Shown here: positions 1 through 12,100 of the stretch, in pieces | Position numbering within the stretch: position 1 is the first letter of the stretch | Layout of the letters: each line of letters starts with the position of its first letter | Assembly: GCF_965638725.1 (NCBI RefSeq) | Contig: NC_134949.1 | Span: 78,460,017 to 78,524,016 of the forward strand | Length of the DNA: 64,000 nt | Origin: Aptenodytes patagonicus | Taxonomy: Eukaryota > Chordata > Aves > Sphenisciformes > Spheniscidae | Direction of reading: 5' to 3' | Translations under genes and position numbers: made by a program | The notes under the pieces: model-generated | Seen by the model: the letters and a program-made list of their open reading frames with translations, nothing else | What the model was told of the DNA's origin: nothing | The model's database searches: none

Positions 1-2300
1 ATATGATTATAGGTAATCAGAATCAGTGATTCAGCTTCCCTAGTAAAGACTGTGTAAGGCTCTAGTGAACCCCATCTGAAGGACTGGTTGCAGAACTGGT
101 CGGGGAGCATCTGTAGCACCTTTCTCATGAGAGGAAGCTAGAGGAGCTCAGCTCCCTGAGTATCACAGAATGAGGGCTGGCGGGGAATAAGGCTTACCGC
201 TCCAAACGTCAGCGACATAGAGGAGATACTAATGTAAAAGGACAAGTACAAGAGCAGATAGTTATGAACTGGCCATGTATCATTTTATGGTAGAAATAAG
301 ACTCCTAACTATTAAAGAAATGAGGCTCAGGAACAGCCTTCTAGTGACAGTTTAGGGATAAAAATTATTTTTTAAATTGAGTTGATCTCTACCAGCAAAA
401 TTGAGATTAGCCCTGAAAAACCTATTGATGGGATAATGCTCTGATAATCCCCTGCTCCCATGCCATTTAACTGGCTCTTCCTGTCAAATTTCTGTAGATG
501 TTCAGAAATGTCCCTCTCTGAACACCTGTCTATTTTCCAAAAGCACGGATTAAACAATGGTACTCTCCTGCTACTTAAGCTCTGGGTAAATAGCGTGAGA
601 GCACACACGGAGAGAATACGAAATATAGCAGAGCTGGCCCTTTCCTTTAGAAGAGAATGGAAAAAGGTAGGGGTCACCGTCACCTTTTTAATGAAACAGG
701 ACTCTTCTAGGAAGCGTGGGATGTGGTTTCATCTCCCTTTTCAGCTCCCTCCTTCCCTGTGAACTGAAATGGGTTCAGTCTTGCACCTTTCTCCTTCCTA
801 AATGAAGGGAAGCACCTAAATGACAGACAGGATTGGGATTAGAACACCCTCTGCTCTGCTCATAGAAATGGTGAGAGAATGAATGGATGAAGATGCATGG
901 CCCAGCAAGACAGAGGTGGCTAGAGAACTAAGTTAGAGGTGGGAAAACTGGGAAGTATGGCCCAGTGCTTGTGGTGCTCACTTAGAGGCAGAATCCAGAG
1001 TTTCTCGTCATAGTGTTTTGTCTGAGGCTTGTTCAAAATCTCCCTGGTAAAACTATCTAGTGATTGCTCAGTATGGCTTCAAGCCCACTCAGATTGAAAA
1101 AGAGCTTGAATCCTGCTCTCTCTTCCTGCCAGTGCGCTTTCTATAAATAAAAAATTGTGCAACACAACCTCTCCTAGGTGTATTTGGAAAGTATGAGCTC
1201 CTCTCGGACTCTTTTGAGAGGTTTTTAAATCCCATTGTTAGCGTATGATGGTGCACGCAAGTATTTGAAGAGGTTTCCTGCAGCCCTGAGTGAGGCAATT
1301 AAATCCTGGAGGATTTCAGACATGCTGTTCTCTGGTTTTTTTAATAGTCCAGCTCTGGGGAGCTCGCCACCGGGCAGGTAATTGTTGTGAATTCCCTTCT
1401 GAGCCACTCAATCTCCACCAGCATTACAGAGGGAGCCTAATGGAAACTCTGGGATTTGTGACGGAGAGGAGTCACATACAAATACCAGTTCCTTTTTCAA
1501 CTTTTAGAGGAAACCGGCACCTTTTACAGGGAGCTAAACCCTGCCTGGACGTGTTCAGATGCATTTAAGACTTCCAGACGACTTGAGCAGAGAAACATTT
1601 AGGGCACATCTCTGGTCTGCAATGCAGCACTCCACAGAAATACCTGAACTAGAGGTGAGAAAAACAGTCTGCAGAGCTGAAAGCATGATGGTGTTGCTAC
1701 GCTGATGCAGACGAGAGTCAGGGCTGACTGACACCAACACGACACCTTCTTCATACAGGCATATTATGTAGCAAATAGATGGATCTCGCACAGTGCTGTG
1801 CTAATAAGTGTATGGGCCTGTTTGCAGCTAAGTCAGACATCGTGATGCGGCACTGCGTTAAGCAGTTCTGTAAAGACAATTGCAAGTGATTGTATTAATC
1901 AGTTGGCACCAGTCACTCTACCAGCGTGCTACAGATTTTCTGGAGGTCTTCAGGTGCTTAAAGATGCCATTGTGAGACCTCCAAAAGTCCACCAGTACCT
2001 GGCGCCTGGTTTTGACGGATCAGTCAGCTGGGTACTATTGAAACCCCGCTAGACGACACCGTTTTAGAGTTCAAATGGCATTTAGCTGCTTTGCTTGTAC
2101 TTCTGTCTGTAAAATGTTGGTAGAAGATGAACACAGAACTGTGTAAGTTAATGGTTTGCGATACTCAGAAAAAAAGCAGATTATTCTATAATCTTCCCTT
2201 TATAAGCCTAGTATTATCATCACGAATTTTCTTCTCTTAAAGTTCATTTCAGGATTATTGAACAGTGCTCGCTCTTACAGCAGGTCACGAAACACAAATG
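1..2300. other. Upstream spacer, no gene recognised
   Basis: This is moderately AT-rich, non-repetitive-looking DNA. The open frames here are short, overlap on both strands, and show no family motif I recognise. No splice-bounded coding exon, tRNA-like fold or transposon terminus was seen. In mammals the gene upstream of PNPLA3 is PNPLA5, then SULT4A1; I could not identify an exon of either. Confidence 0.6.
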
Positions 2301-2887
2301 GTTGTACACGCTAGCACGACATATTCCTTTGAGCCTGGGATAATCGGGGCAATCGCTAAGCCCCCACTTTCCGCCGCCTGCACGGGCCGCAGGAGCTGTG
2401 CCGTGTCCCGCTGCCCCGCAACAACGGGAAGCAGCGGCAGATCCCAGCGCTGCCGTCGCTTCTTACCTGAAGGCCATCGGCGCTACCACAGCCCCGCTGC
2501 CAGCGCCTTACCTAACCCAGCCCGGGCCCTACTTCGCGGCGCGCGGCTGTGGGTGAGCGTGGGCGACGAGCCCCGCGCCCCGCGGGACCGATTCGCTCGG
2601 GGGCAGGGAGGGGCTGCGGAACCCGCGGGAGCCGCCCTAGGCGAGGGGGCTGAGGAGGCCCAGGCGCCCCGGGGCTGCGACCGCCGCCGCGCCGCGGGGG
2701 GCGCGGGTCACGCAGCGCCGCGGCCGCCCGGCGCGCGCCCTCCCTCTGATGGGGGGAGCGAGAGGAGGCGGGGCCCTCCTTTGCATCTGCCCTCGGGTTG
2801 GCTGGGGCGCCTTGGCCCACCGGGGCGGGGCGAGCGGAAGCGCGGGATTGGCTGCTGCGCGGGCCGGCGGCGCTGGGCGCGGCCGCC

Positions 2888-2893
2888 ATGTAA
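2888..2893 (+). promoter_or_regulatory. Start-stop upstream ORF (ATG TAA) or YY1-type site before PNPLA3
   Basis: GCCGCCATGTAA places an ATG in near-ideal initiation context directly before a TAA stop, 105 bases upstream of the real start. If transcribed it would be a minimal start-stop element that stalls scanning ribosomes. The same bases (GCCGCCATGT) resemble a YY1 site, which commonly sits at promoters. Which role applies depends on where transcription begins. Confidence 0.4.
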
Positions 2894-2997
2894 GCCGCAG
2901 GAGGGCCCCGCCGCTCGCGCCGCAGTCGCTCGGCGGCTGCAGCGGGAGGTGCCTTCTACCTAACGGCCCTCGCGCCGCTCTTCGCCCGCCGGTGACG

Positions 2998-3184
2998 ATG
3001 CTGGACCGCGAGCGCGGCTGGAGCGTCTCGTTCGCCGGCTGCGGCTTCCTGGGCGTCTACCACATCGGCGCCGCCACCTGCCTGCAGGAGCGCGCCCCCC
3101 ACGTCATCCGCGACGCCCGCCACATCTACGGCGCCTCCGCCGGGGCGCTCGCCGGCGCCGTGCTCGTCGGAGGCGGCTCTCTGG
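2998..3184 (+). CDS. PNPLA3: PNPLA3 coding exon 1 (oxyanion hole and catalytic Ser47)
   Basis: Encodes residues 1-62 plus the first base of codon 63. Visible motifs are [15 protein letters not shown], with the glycine-rich oxyanion loop, and YGASAGAL, with nucleophile Ser47. The donor is G|GTCAGC; the split codon G|CT (Ala63) restores the frame in exon 2. Confidence 0.93.
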
Positions 3185-6100
3185 GTCAGCGGCTCCGCCC
3201 TTCTGCCGCGGCGGCGGCGGGGGGTCCGGCGGGCTGAGGGGAGCGGGGCGGCGGGCTGAGGTGACTGAGGCGAGGCGAGCCCAGCCACCGCGCGTGCCGC
3301 GGAGCGGTCCTGCGGGAAGGGGCAGGTGCGGCGGGCCGGGCCGGCCGCCCTTGCGGCCGCGGCAGGGCTCCGGCCCCGGCCCCGCGGAGCGCCTCGGCCC
3401 GCCGCCGCTGCGGGCTGGCGGGGGCAGCTGCGGGGTCGGCGGGGCTGGGCTGGGCTGGGCTGGGCTGGGCTGCCCTTCCCTGCGCGGCCGGCTCTTTTTC
3501 TCGCTTTCTCGTTTTCCGCCCCCAAAGAGCAACACGACACCTTTTATGAAATTAAATCCGAACGGGTTATATGGCCCTGTAGGTGCCGGGGTGTCTCTTT
3601 TTCTATTCCCTTACGTCTCATTGCGTGCACATCTTACCTCCGAGTAAAATACACAAAAATCGTGTGTTTCCTTGAGGGTGGGGGAAGAGGCAGGTGGTAA
3701 AGTCAGCGTGCATTCACCGTGGATGCATATTTAGCCACCTCCCGGGCTCAAGAAACGGTCTTGGCGATGCCTCATCTGATTTCAACACTTGTGTAGCCAA
3801 GTGGTTGGAGTTTACTCCCCCAGGTGCAGGGACAGGTATGTGTGTCCACCTAAGGAGTTCCTGTGTCTCCTGGCCTTGGAGTTGCAAACACTGAGTTGAT
3901 GACAGCTGCTCTTACCTTTGTGCAAAGTAGAGGAATTAAAAACTGTTGGGAGAGCGGGAGGTAGCTGAATCCTAACACCGTTCAAAGCAGGCAGACTAAT
4001 CCTGTCATCAGTTTGAAACAAAATATTTACACTTTATTGGGAAATAATGCATCTCTTCTGTAGTTACCTCTGCACATGAAGTTTCAGTTGGCTTTAACTT
4101 GCTTCCTCTAAAGCTTCCCCTTTCTTGGGGTAAGGCTAAGACAGTTAGGGTCAGGGCTTAGGTTAGCTTTAACATGCTTTTCCTCTTTAATCTGTGCACA
4201 GTGTATGTTACATAGGTCACTTAGGTATATGATTAGAAACAGTGGATTGATTAAAATCACTGATTTTAATTGTGATTTAAGTAATAGAGTTAATCTTGTT
4301 TTGTATTCATACTGGATAAAAGATGTTTGCAACTATAACCTCTCTTGTGAAATAAGCACTTATTTTCTAGCAGCAGGAGAAGTATACCTTACTTTTACCT
4401 ATTTAGGGCTCATGAGAAGCCAAATATACATTTATCTAGTGAATTAGACATGCTAGACGTTAAAGCAAGCTTGATACAAGTAAAATACGGTGTCAAGTAA
4501 GGTGTTTAGGATAGTGACTGGAGATGCAGTTAAAAAAAAGTGTATGAAATATCTGGAAATCTGAGAATGGTTTTCCTTTTAAACCAAAGAAATCCACTGA
4601 ATAAAAGCTTGTCTAGTTCATGACTCAACACTGATTGTTTTTGTTAACAGTACCCTTAGCAGGTTGAGAACTAGAAGGTTTTGTAAATTCACATTTCATC
4701 TTACTTATAGATGGAGGAGGAAAACAATGAGTGCTTATTTTGATTTGGAGGGGGTTTGGGTTTTGCTTTTAAATTTCTGAGGGAACAATTCACTGACTAA
4801 ACCAAACAGAAGTTCTCTGTACATGCAAGAGAGTAATGCTATGAAATGTTTGTCCCTGCTGCTTAGCCACTGATCTCTATCACATATGCTTAATTTCTTC
4901 AAAGCTTTAGCAATAAACTTGTGCTACTTAAACTTTTTGATTTAATTCTGCTCTAACGTCCTAACGTAACACACTTGAGTTATTATGAGCCTAATACCAG
5001 CTTTGAAAAAAATCATGTTTATCCACAATAACTATTTATTTTTAGAACATAGCCATTTACAATTACTTAAGACTTAAAATTGATTTAAGAAGGAAGCTGC
5101 TTTAAATATTTTCAGTGCTCTTGAGCACAAAAATGTATATTGTTTACCTGAAAGTATGTTATTAAGAGCTTTTAAGATTTTTAGCATTTTAATAATTGAG
5201 ACTTGCAGACTTCAAATTATCCCCTTGTCTTTCCCTTCCCATATGCCAACTGAGATCTTTGTTTTTCTCTAACTAATAGAATAACTTGTATGTGTGCGAT
5301 CACTGCCCAAGATACTGTATTTCATGGGCAAGTGTATTTCATCTGGAAACTTTTTTTAAAAAAAAAAAGCCACTTGGGAATGTTGGAAGGCAATTCAAAC
5401 CCAGCCACTAATTCGCTCTAAAATCTGTGAATCATTGTAAATTCATCAAACTAAGAAGGTATTCCCATGTTAATTCTGTATCTTTTTAGCTGTTAATTTT
5501 TTGCGAGCTTGTGTGAAAGCAGAGGATTGTAAATAAGCTCTAAAGAAACATTATGTGGTATAATAATTTGATGTATTTCATTAGTTCATATTGTATGCCT
5601 GCCTTACATTGATATACTTTAATACGCAGTATTTGTTATTTCTGCAGTTGTGGTTATAAGTCCCACGTGTTCTCAGAGTTGCATTTCACTGTGGGAAGAC
5701 AGAGCCAGACTCTTCTCAGAGATGTGTAGTGGAAGGATGAGAGGCAGCAGACACAAGCTGGAACATGGCAAATTCTGATTAGGTATAAGGAAAAAATTAC
5801 CACAAGGGTGATAAAAGACTGGAACAGGTGCCCAGAGAGGTGTGGGATCTCCATCCTTGGAGGTGTTCAAGACTTCACTGGACGTAGATCTGAATTAGTA
5901 GGCTTGTTGGTGCACATAAAACTCTGAGTGTATGTGTATGTATATATATGAACAGGGTTTTTGACTAAAATGGATGTGCATATTTCATCTCTTACAGGTT
6001 TGTAGCCGGATGTTTTAAAGGGTTTCTTTGTGCTTCATGTTACCTGTTGGATGGGCAAACTGAGAGTCTGTAGAATTTCAAGTTTGAATAAATGTAAACA

Positions 6101-9100
6101 TTAGCCATTGAATGGGGAAAAAAAAAAAGTGTACTTTTCCAGACTGAGAAAGAAGTTTCCTTCGTTGAATTTGGGGGAAGGTAGAGGGGAGAAGCTTAGA
6201 GGTGACTGTTCTTTTGAGGATGAAGTGCATTCCAGGCTACTCCAAACTGGAACTGTTAAGGTGCATGCCTCTTGTGAGAGCTTCCCCATGGATGCCTTGG
6301 AGATGCGGTATTTTGGTGGCGATGTGGTCATCCATTCTAGTGGGGCACTAAAGAGAACAGGTTTGGTGGGGGCTGTAAATATGATGTTAGGTTTTACTCT
6401 GTGGGAAACGAATTAATAATTATTTAACCATTGTCCTGGTTTTGGCTGGGGTAGAGTTAATTTTCTTCCTAGTAGCTGGTACAGTGCTGTGTTTTGGATT
6501 TAGTACGAGAATAATGTTGGTAACACACTGATGTTTTAGCTGTTGCTGAGCAGTGCTTACACTAAGTCAAGGACTTTCCAGCTTCTCATACTGCCCTGCC
6601 AGCGAGGAGGCTGGAGGTGCACAAGAAGCTGGGAGGGGACACAGCCAGGACAGCTGACCCAAACGGGCCAAAGGGATATTCCATACCATGTGACGTCATG
6701 CTGAACAAAAAAACCCAGAGGGAGTTGGCTGGGGGGGCACTGGTCAGCGGGTGGTGAGCAATTGCTTTGTGCATTGCTTGCTTTGTATATTCTTTTATCA
6801 TTATTATTTTCTCTATTTTCTGTCCTATTAAACTGTCTTTATCTCAACCCACAAGTTTCACCTTTTTTTCCAATTCTCTCTCCCCCATCCCACTGAGGGG
6901 GCAGTGAGCGAACGGCTGTGTGGTGTTTAGCTGCCTGCCGGGTTAAACCACAACAACCATTAAAAATAGGAATATAGAAATATAACTAGAAACAGTTCAC
7001 ATTTAATAGGAACATTAATTTCTTTAGTTCTCTTGCGTTTCAAAAAATAAAACAGATGTACCAAGTTCTGCCTAAAATCCCAGTCTGACTTGAGCTCTGT
7101 CCCTTTCTGCGAAGATCCCATTTTGGAATACACCAGCCTAAGAGGTAACTGTATTTTAGTCCTGTTGAGAAAGGAAGGGAGAAGGAAAAGAAGTTGGGAT
7201 AGTTTGAAGTCTGCTGAATTAATAATGAACAGCTTTTTACATTTTCAGTGTTTTAGTATCACATACTCTTGGGTAGACACAACATATTCTTTTTTTTTTG
7301 CTTAGGAGCCCTTCTCATATTTAAAATAGGTTACAATAAATGAAATATGTAAACTTGATTTTTTTCTTCCCCCGCCCCATAGACTACCTCAAATGTAGAA
7401 ATTCTTGTATGTGGAAGAGATGAGTAAACTGTGAAATCAAATTTCAATTTGATGGGTAGTTATTTTCTGAAAGGAAATGAGAGGAGTTCAAATCTAAACT
7501 GTTAGAGGTTATCAGTTTTTTCAGCCCTTTAATGGGGTATGTAAAGTGAGCCGATACTTGCCTGATGTTTTTTCACGGTGAGAGGTAAATAATCACAACA
7601 CAAGGTTAGCAGAGGGCCCTGGTTTACTTTGTTTTTTTCTGCAGAAACAGACGTGCAGTGCAAATGAGCAGAGATGTTACTGTGCTTCAAACTTCAGTAA
7701 TAGCTTGAGCTTCAATTTGACAGGATGCTAGCTAGAAAAACAGGGTCGAGACCTGTCAGAGAAGTGAGAGCGTGTGTATTTGTTTGCTCATGTGTCCATG
7801 CACCCAGTGCTCTTGGTCTGTTTTTTAGAACAAGCAGTTTACTTGCTTGGTGCATAAGTTTTCAAAAATGTACTTATTTTGCAAAAGGAAATTAATGCAT
7901 GCACTAAGACTGCTGTTCCTGGACAGAGTTCTGGTAGTTCAGTATCTCAGACTCCTGCAACGTGCCTGATTTCTCTGTTCAGAAAGTTTAGAAGATTGAA
8001 CGTTGCTAACTTAGTTTATTAAAAAGAAAAGGGAAGTGGTAATTTATATCTGAGTGCAAGAAAAATAGAACTGCTAAAACTGTCTACATAACTGCTTTTG
8101 GAAATAACTTCTTCACTTGCCAGAATGAAACTTGTACCATTTTTTTGATTGCATGTAAAATGTGTGTTACTAACATAAGCATATATTTGACCATGAACAG
8201 TGAGCTGTGTCTAAATTGTTTGCTATCTTCTGGGATGGGAGGTGGGGTCAGGCTACTGGTATCAGTGGATTCATGGCCCAAAGCTTCACTCTGCAAGGGT
8301 GGAATGAAAAAAATTGTGGTAAAAACGGAGTATGTCTGATACCTCAGATTTCTTGAGAGATACTCTTTTGAACATAGACTCTTGGTTTACTGTGTTAAGA
8401 ATGAGAAAGGTTTAGGTATTGCTATTTGAGGAGGAAAAAATAGCATTGTAGAAAGAGAATATTTTTGGAAATTAGTCTGAACTCAAAGGCTTAAGCAGAG
8501 TTGTTTCCAGTGCAGGGCTCACATTTAAGTTGAATCCTGTCTATTCTAGAAAGAGTCTATGTAAGTTAAAAATATTTTCAGAACTTGCATATTTTAGATG
8601 ACCTTGTAGCATATCGCTCAGGTTAATAACCTGTTACTTTGACCTTCTTCCCCACCCCCTTTCCTCTACCAAGTTGACGAGCTTATCAGGCAATTTCCTC
8701 AAAGTATGCCCTGGAGAAACAGGACATTAAAAATTCAGCAGCTCATCCACCTGCAATGTTTTGTTTGTTCTTACTATGACTAGGTGTGTGGTTGTTAAAA
8801 TGATTTTAGTGTTCTTCAGGAACAATCGTGTCTTCTGTAGTGGTTTGATGTAGTTCCGAAATGCTGATTTAATTGGAGAAAAAATTATTATACGTCTGTT
8901 ACATGTTGGTAAAAATGCACCTATTTAGGTGGAGACCTGTGTGAGAGGTGTTGCAGATGTCCTCCACATTCCTTACCCACTGCTTTAAAAACTTCCCTCC
9001 TGACATTCCTTACCATAAGTTCACATTTAATGTTCCCTTTATTGTGTTTATGTATAAATGAAGATAAATGGTGCCCTGAAACCTTAAGTTTGGTTAAAGT

Positions 9101-12100
9101 CCAACGAGTGTTAATAGCTGTGATGGACCCAGGTGCTCTGCTTCTTCAGTAGACATACTGTAGACCTTAAATCTGTGCATCATACACTGTAGGTTTTTAT
9201 GGATGTTGCATATGGAGTATGTCCATGCATACATGTTTATGGGAGGTCACTCATCTTTGTTTTTTTCTAAAGAATGTGTTTCTGGAATGAGTAGCTCCTA
9301 ATGGAAGCATCTTACATGAGTATTTTACACCTACAGTCTACATAAAAATAACATATAAGTAACTTAATGGCTGGGTCTTCACCAGGAGTTCTATTTGAAA
9401 GTCTAAAGTGACTTTTTTTTTTTCTCAGAAAACTCCTAAACTCTGTTAAACACTAGTGGACAGTTATTTTATCTGTTAAAAAGCTCTTGAATTTTCATGC
9501 TAGCAATCAGAAAAGTTGGAGCTCTAGGCATGCTTTATTACTGGAAGTATGTTTTTTGACATATCTTCTGTTCTTAAGTTAAATGCATTTTATTTTCAGC
9601 TCAAGCTTGTGCAGATGTTCTGGCATTAGCCAAAGAAGCTAGAAAGCGAAATCTTGGTCCTCTTCATCCTTCCTTTAATGTGATAAAGATAATAAGAGAT
9701 GGACTGATGAGAAATCTTCCAGAAAACACTCACCAGTTGTCATCGGGCAGACTGTGTATTTCGCTAACCAGAGTATCAGATGGTAAAAATGCATTGATAT
9801 CTAATTTTAACTCTAAAGAAGAAGTTGTCCAGGTATGTCTATTTTTGGCAACTTTTAAAAGTTTCTGTAATCTTAAGTCCATTTAACATCATCCATTGGA
9901 TTTCCATTTTAAACGTTTTAGGATATTGTGATTTTGGCAGTATTTTAAAGGTGAATTCAAGCTTCATTACACTAAATTCACCTACTAGTTTTCCCAGTCA
10001 ATGTATCTGCGAACTGTTTTAGTGAGTAGGTGCGAGGGATCAATCTTAAAAAGGATAAATGCCTTTAAAGTGTAGTGTATCTAATGAAACTATATCCTTC
10101 ATGAATAAGACTTTTTTTTAAGGTCATTCTTATAAAAGCAGTGATCAAGAAACAGTCAAAAATAGCTTTTTAAAATTCTTAATATCAGTTACAAAGCTAG
10201 TTTAATATGATCCCAGAATGCTGATATTTGTGTCCCCAGTTAGTTACTTTGGTTACTCAGAAAATGTATAGCTTGAGTGAATGATCATAAACTTCTCCTT
10301 GTTAATTAGCATTTCTAGAAATGGTCTTTTAGTGAGTCTTACCATTTTTTTAGATGGAGTGTGGTTATAGTCTAAAAAAGAAATGTGGAATACCCTCATC
10401 CTGTTTAAAATAATGTTTGATAATACCCTTTCCCCCCTCCCCTTTTCTTTTTATTCAAGTGTACTTGCTGGGGATTTTTTTGGTTGCTTGCTTGGTTGTT
10501 TTTGCTAACATCTAAAAAGATAAATGATAATTTCAATAGTAGAACAGTTACCATTTAATTTATATGGTCTTATTTTCCTACAGGCTTTAATCTGTAGTTC
10601 ATTTGTCCCTATTTATTGTGGCCTAATTCCACCGTCATTTAGAGGTGTGGTAAGTCTCTATTGTTAAGATCTAAAAATAGTTCTAGCTATTCTGAAAATA
10701 TTGAGACAATGTGTATGTTTTTTTTGGTTATCCTACTGTAAAATAAAACCCTTCATCGTAGCTTCTAGTACTGTAGCTGTATGTTACAACTTTTCAAAAA
10801 AGCAAGGGAACACTAAATGTGTGGAAGATCTGTTACGTATATTTCTTCTCCACGCAAAGGCTAGTGAGTATTTAACTTAAGGATGAATATTTATTGAAGA
10901 AAGTGATGCTCATCCACCTTCACAAGTTTATAGGAAGGGTCACTTTTTTGTTTAAAAAAAAAAAAAAATCTTGTAAGATAGTTTATTGTATATCTTTGTG
11001 TTCTTGCTGTAGGTAGATCTCCTTAAAACTGGATTAAAGTTCTGTGTTCAGTTAGATATAAACAAAGGTTTTTAATGTCTTCTGTCATTTGTATTCAGTG
11101 TAAGAAATGTTGCTTTTTAAAGGTAAAGTGTCAGTATATTAGCCTGTTCTATTACTTCACAGGAACTGTTGGTTACAAAACCTCTTAATACTTCATGGCC
11201 GTACTGGGTTTTCTAAAATCCCCCATTAAAGGGGCAACGTCTGCAGAAAAGTTAGTATAGTTTCTTGTAGGTGTTTTGATTAACAGGTCTGGAAGCAGAC
11301 ATGGATTTCAAATCGAGGCAGTGACATTCATGGCTTTTTGTTATAGTGTTGTATTAACTTGCATTTGCTTTCCTTCCAACTTTGCTCCTTACATAAGGAG
11401 AAGGGAAGAATATTGAAAGAAAACTCAAAACATCTTTACCAGTGGTTGATGACAGACTGTTCTCAAGGCAAATTGGAAGTTCTAAAAGGTCAAGGACAGA
11501 CTTGAAACGTATTTTCTTTTTCATGCTGCAATTTAAGCAAAAGTGGTTAGAACTGTATAGGGATTTTTTCTTTATCTGTACTTCTAAACCTTGTATGTCT
11601 CCTTAAACTCTTCCAGATTAAAGGTGTTATGAAAACAGGACGTTGGACTGAATCCAAGGTTTAGGTGGATCCAGGCTAATCTGGCTATTCAGTTCTTGTC
11701 CCCAGACAACGTTATTTTGAAAGGCTTAGTTCAGAGTACAAAAACATACAAGTGATGCTTTATGTGGTCCTATTTTGAGGGAAGGGGAAGGAAGGAATCA
11801 TTGCATCCTTGTGGGCTTTGCAATTATTTTGATACGATTTTGATGCTTAGGAGGCATTTTTGATGTGAATTGGTAAGAATACCACAGTTGCATATGCTTG
11901 CAATGACTCCTGCAGGGCTTGAACACAGTAGAGTGTCAAGTATGTAAACTTTGTAGCATCTTGCTGTGTACTGGCTTGGTGCTTCATGCATGTATACTTT
12001 AAAACAAAGACTTAAGGATAACTTTCAATAGGTATGTCTAACTGCCAGTTGTGAAGCGTTTGGGTGTGGTGGGTTTTGTTTGGGTTTTATTACCCCTTTC

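Larger units (their letters stand above)
2340..3500 (+). promoter_or_regulatory. PNPLA3: CpG island / promoter of PNPLA3
   Basis: A sharp switch to very GC- and CpG-rich sequence surrounds PNPLA3 exon 1. GC boxes are visible at about 2764-2775 and 2822-2832, and an inverted CCAAT box (GATTGGC) at 2846-2852. No convincing TATA box is seen, so initiation is probably dispersed, as is usual for CpG-island promoters. The transcription start is not defined by sequence alone but should lie between about 2850 and 2997. Confidence 0.75.
3185..9599 (+). other. PNPLA3: PNPLA3 intron 1
   Basis: A 6.4-kb intron from donor GTCAGC to acceptor TTTTATTTTCAG. The first 0.3 kb continues the CpG island; the rest is AT-rich. 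It contains the CR1 fragment near 5.7-5.9 kb and the solo LTR at 6432-6955, listed separately. No further exon-like sequence was recognised. Confidence 0.85.

Noticed and set aside
2265-2963. 232-codon + frame ahead of PNPLA3 and minus-strand frames at 2956-3540
   Set aside because: Composition-driven frames in the CpG island; the PNPLA3 start at 2998 is fixed by homology.
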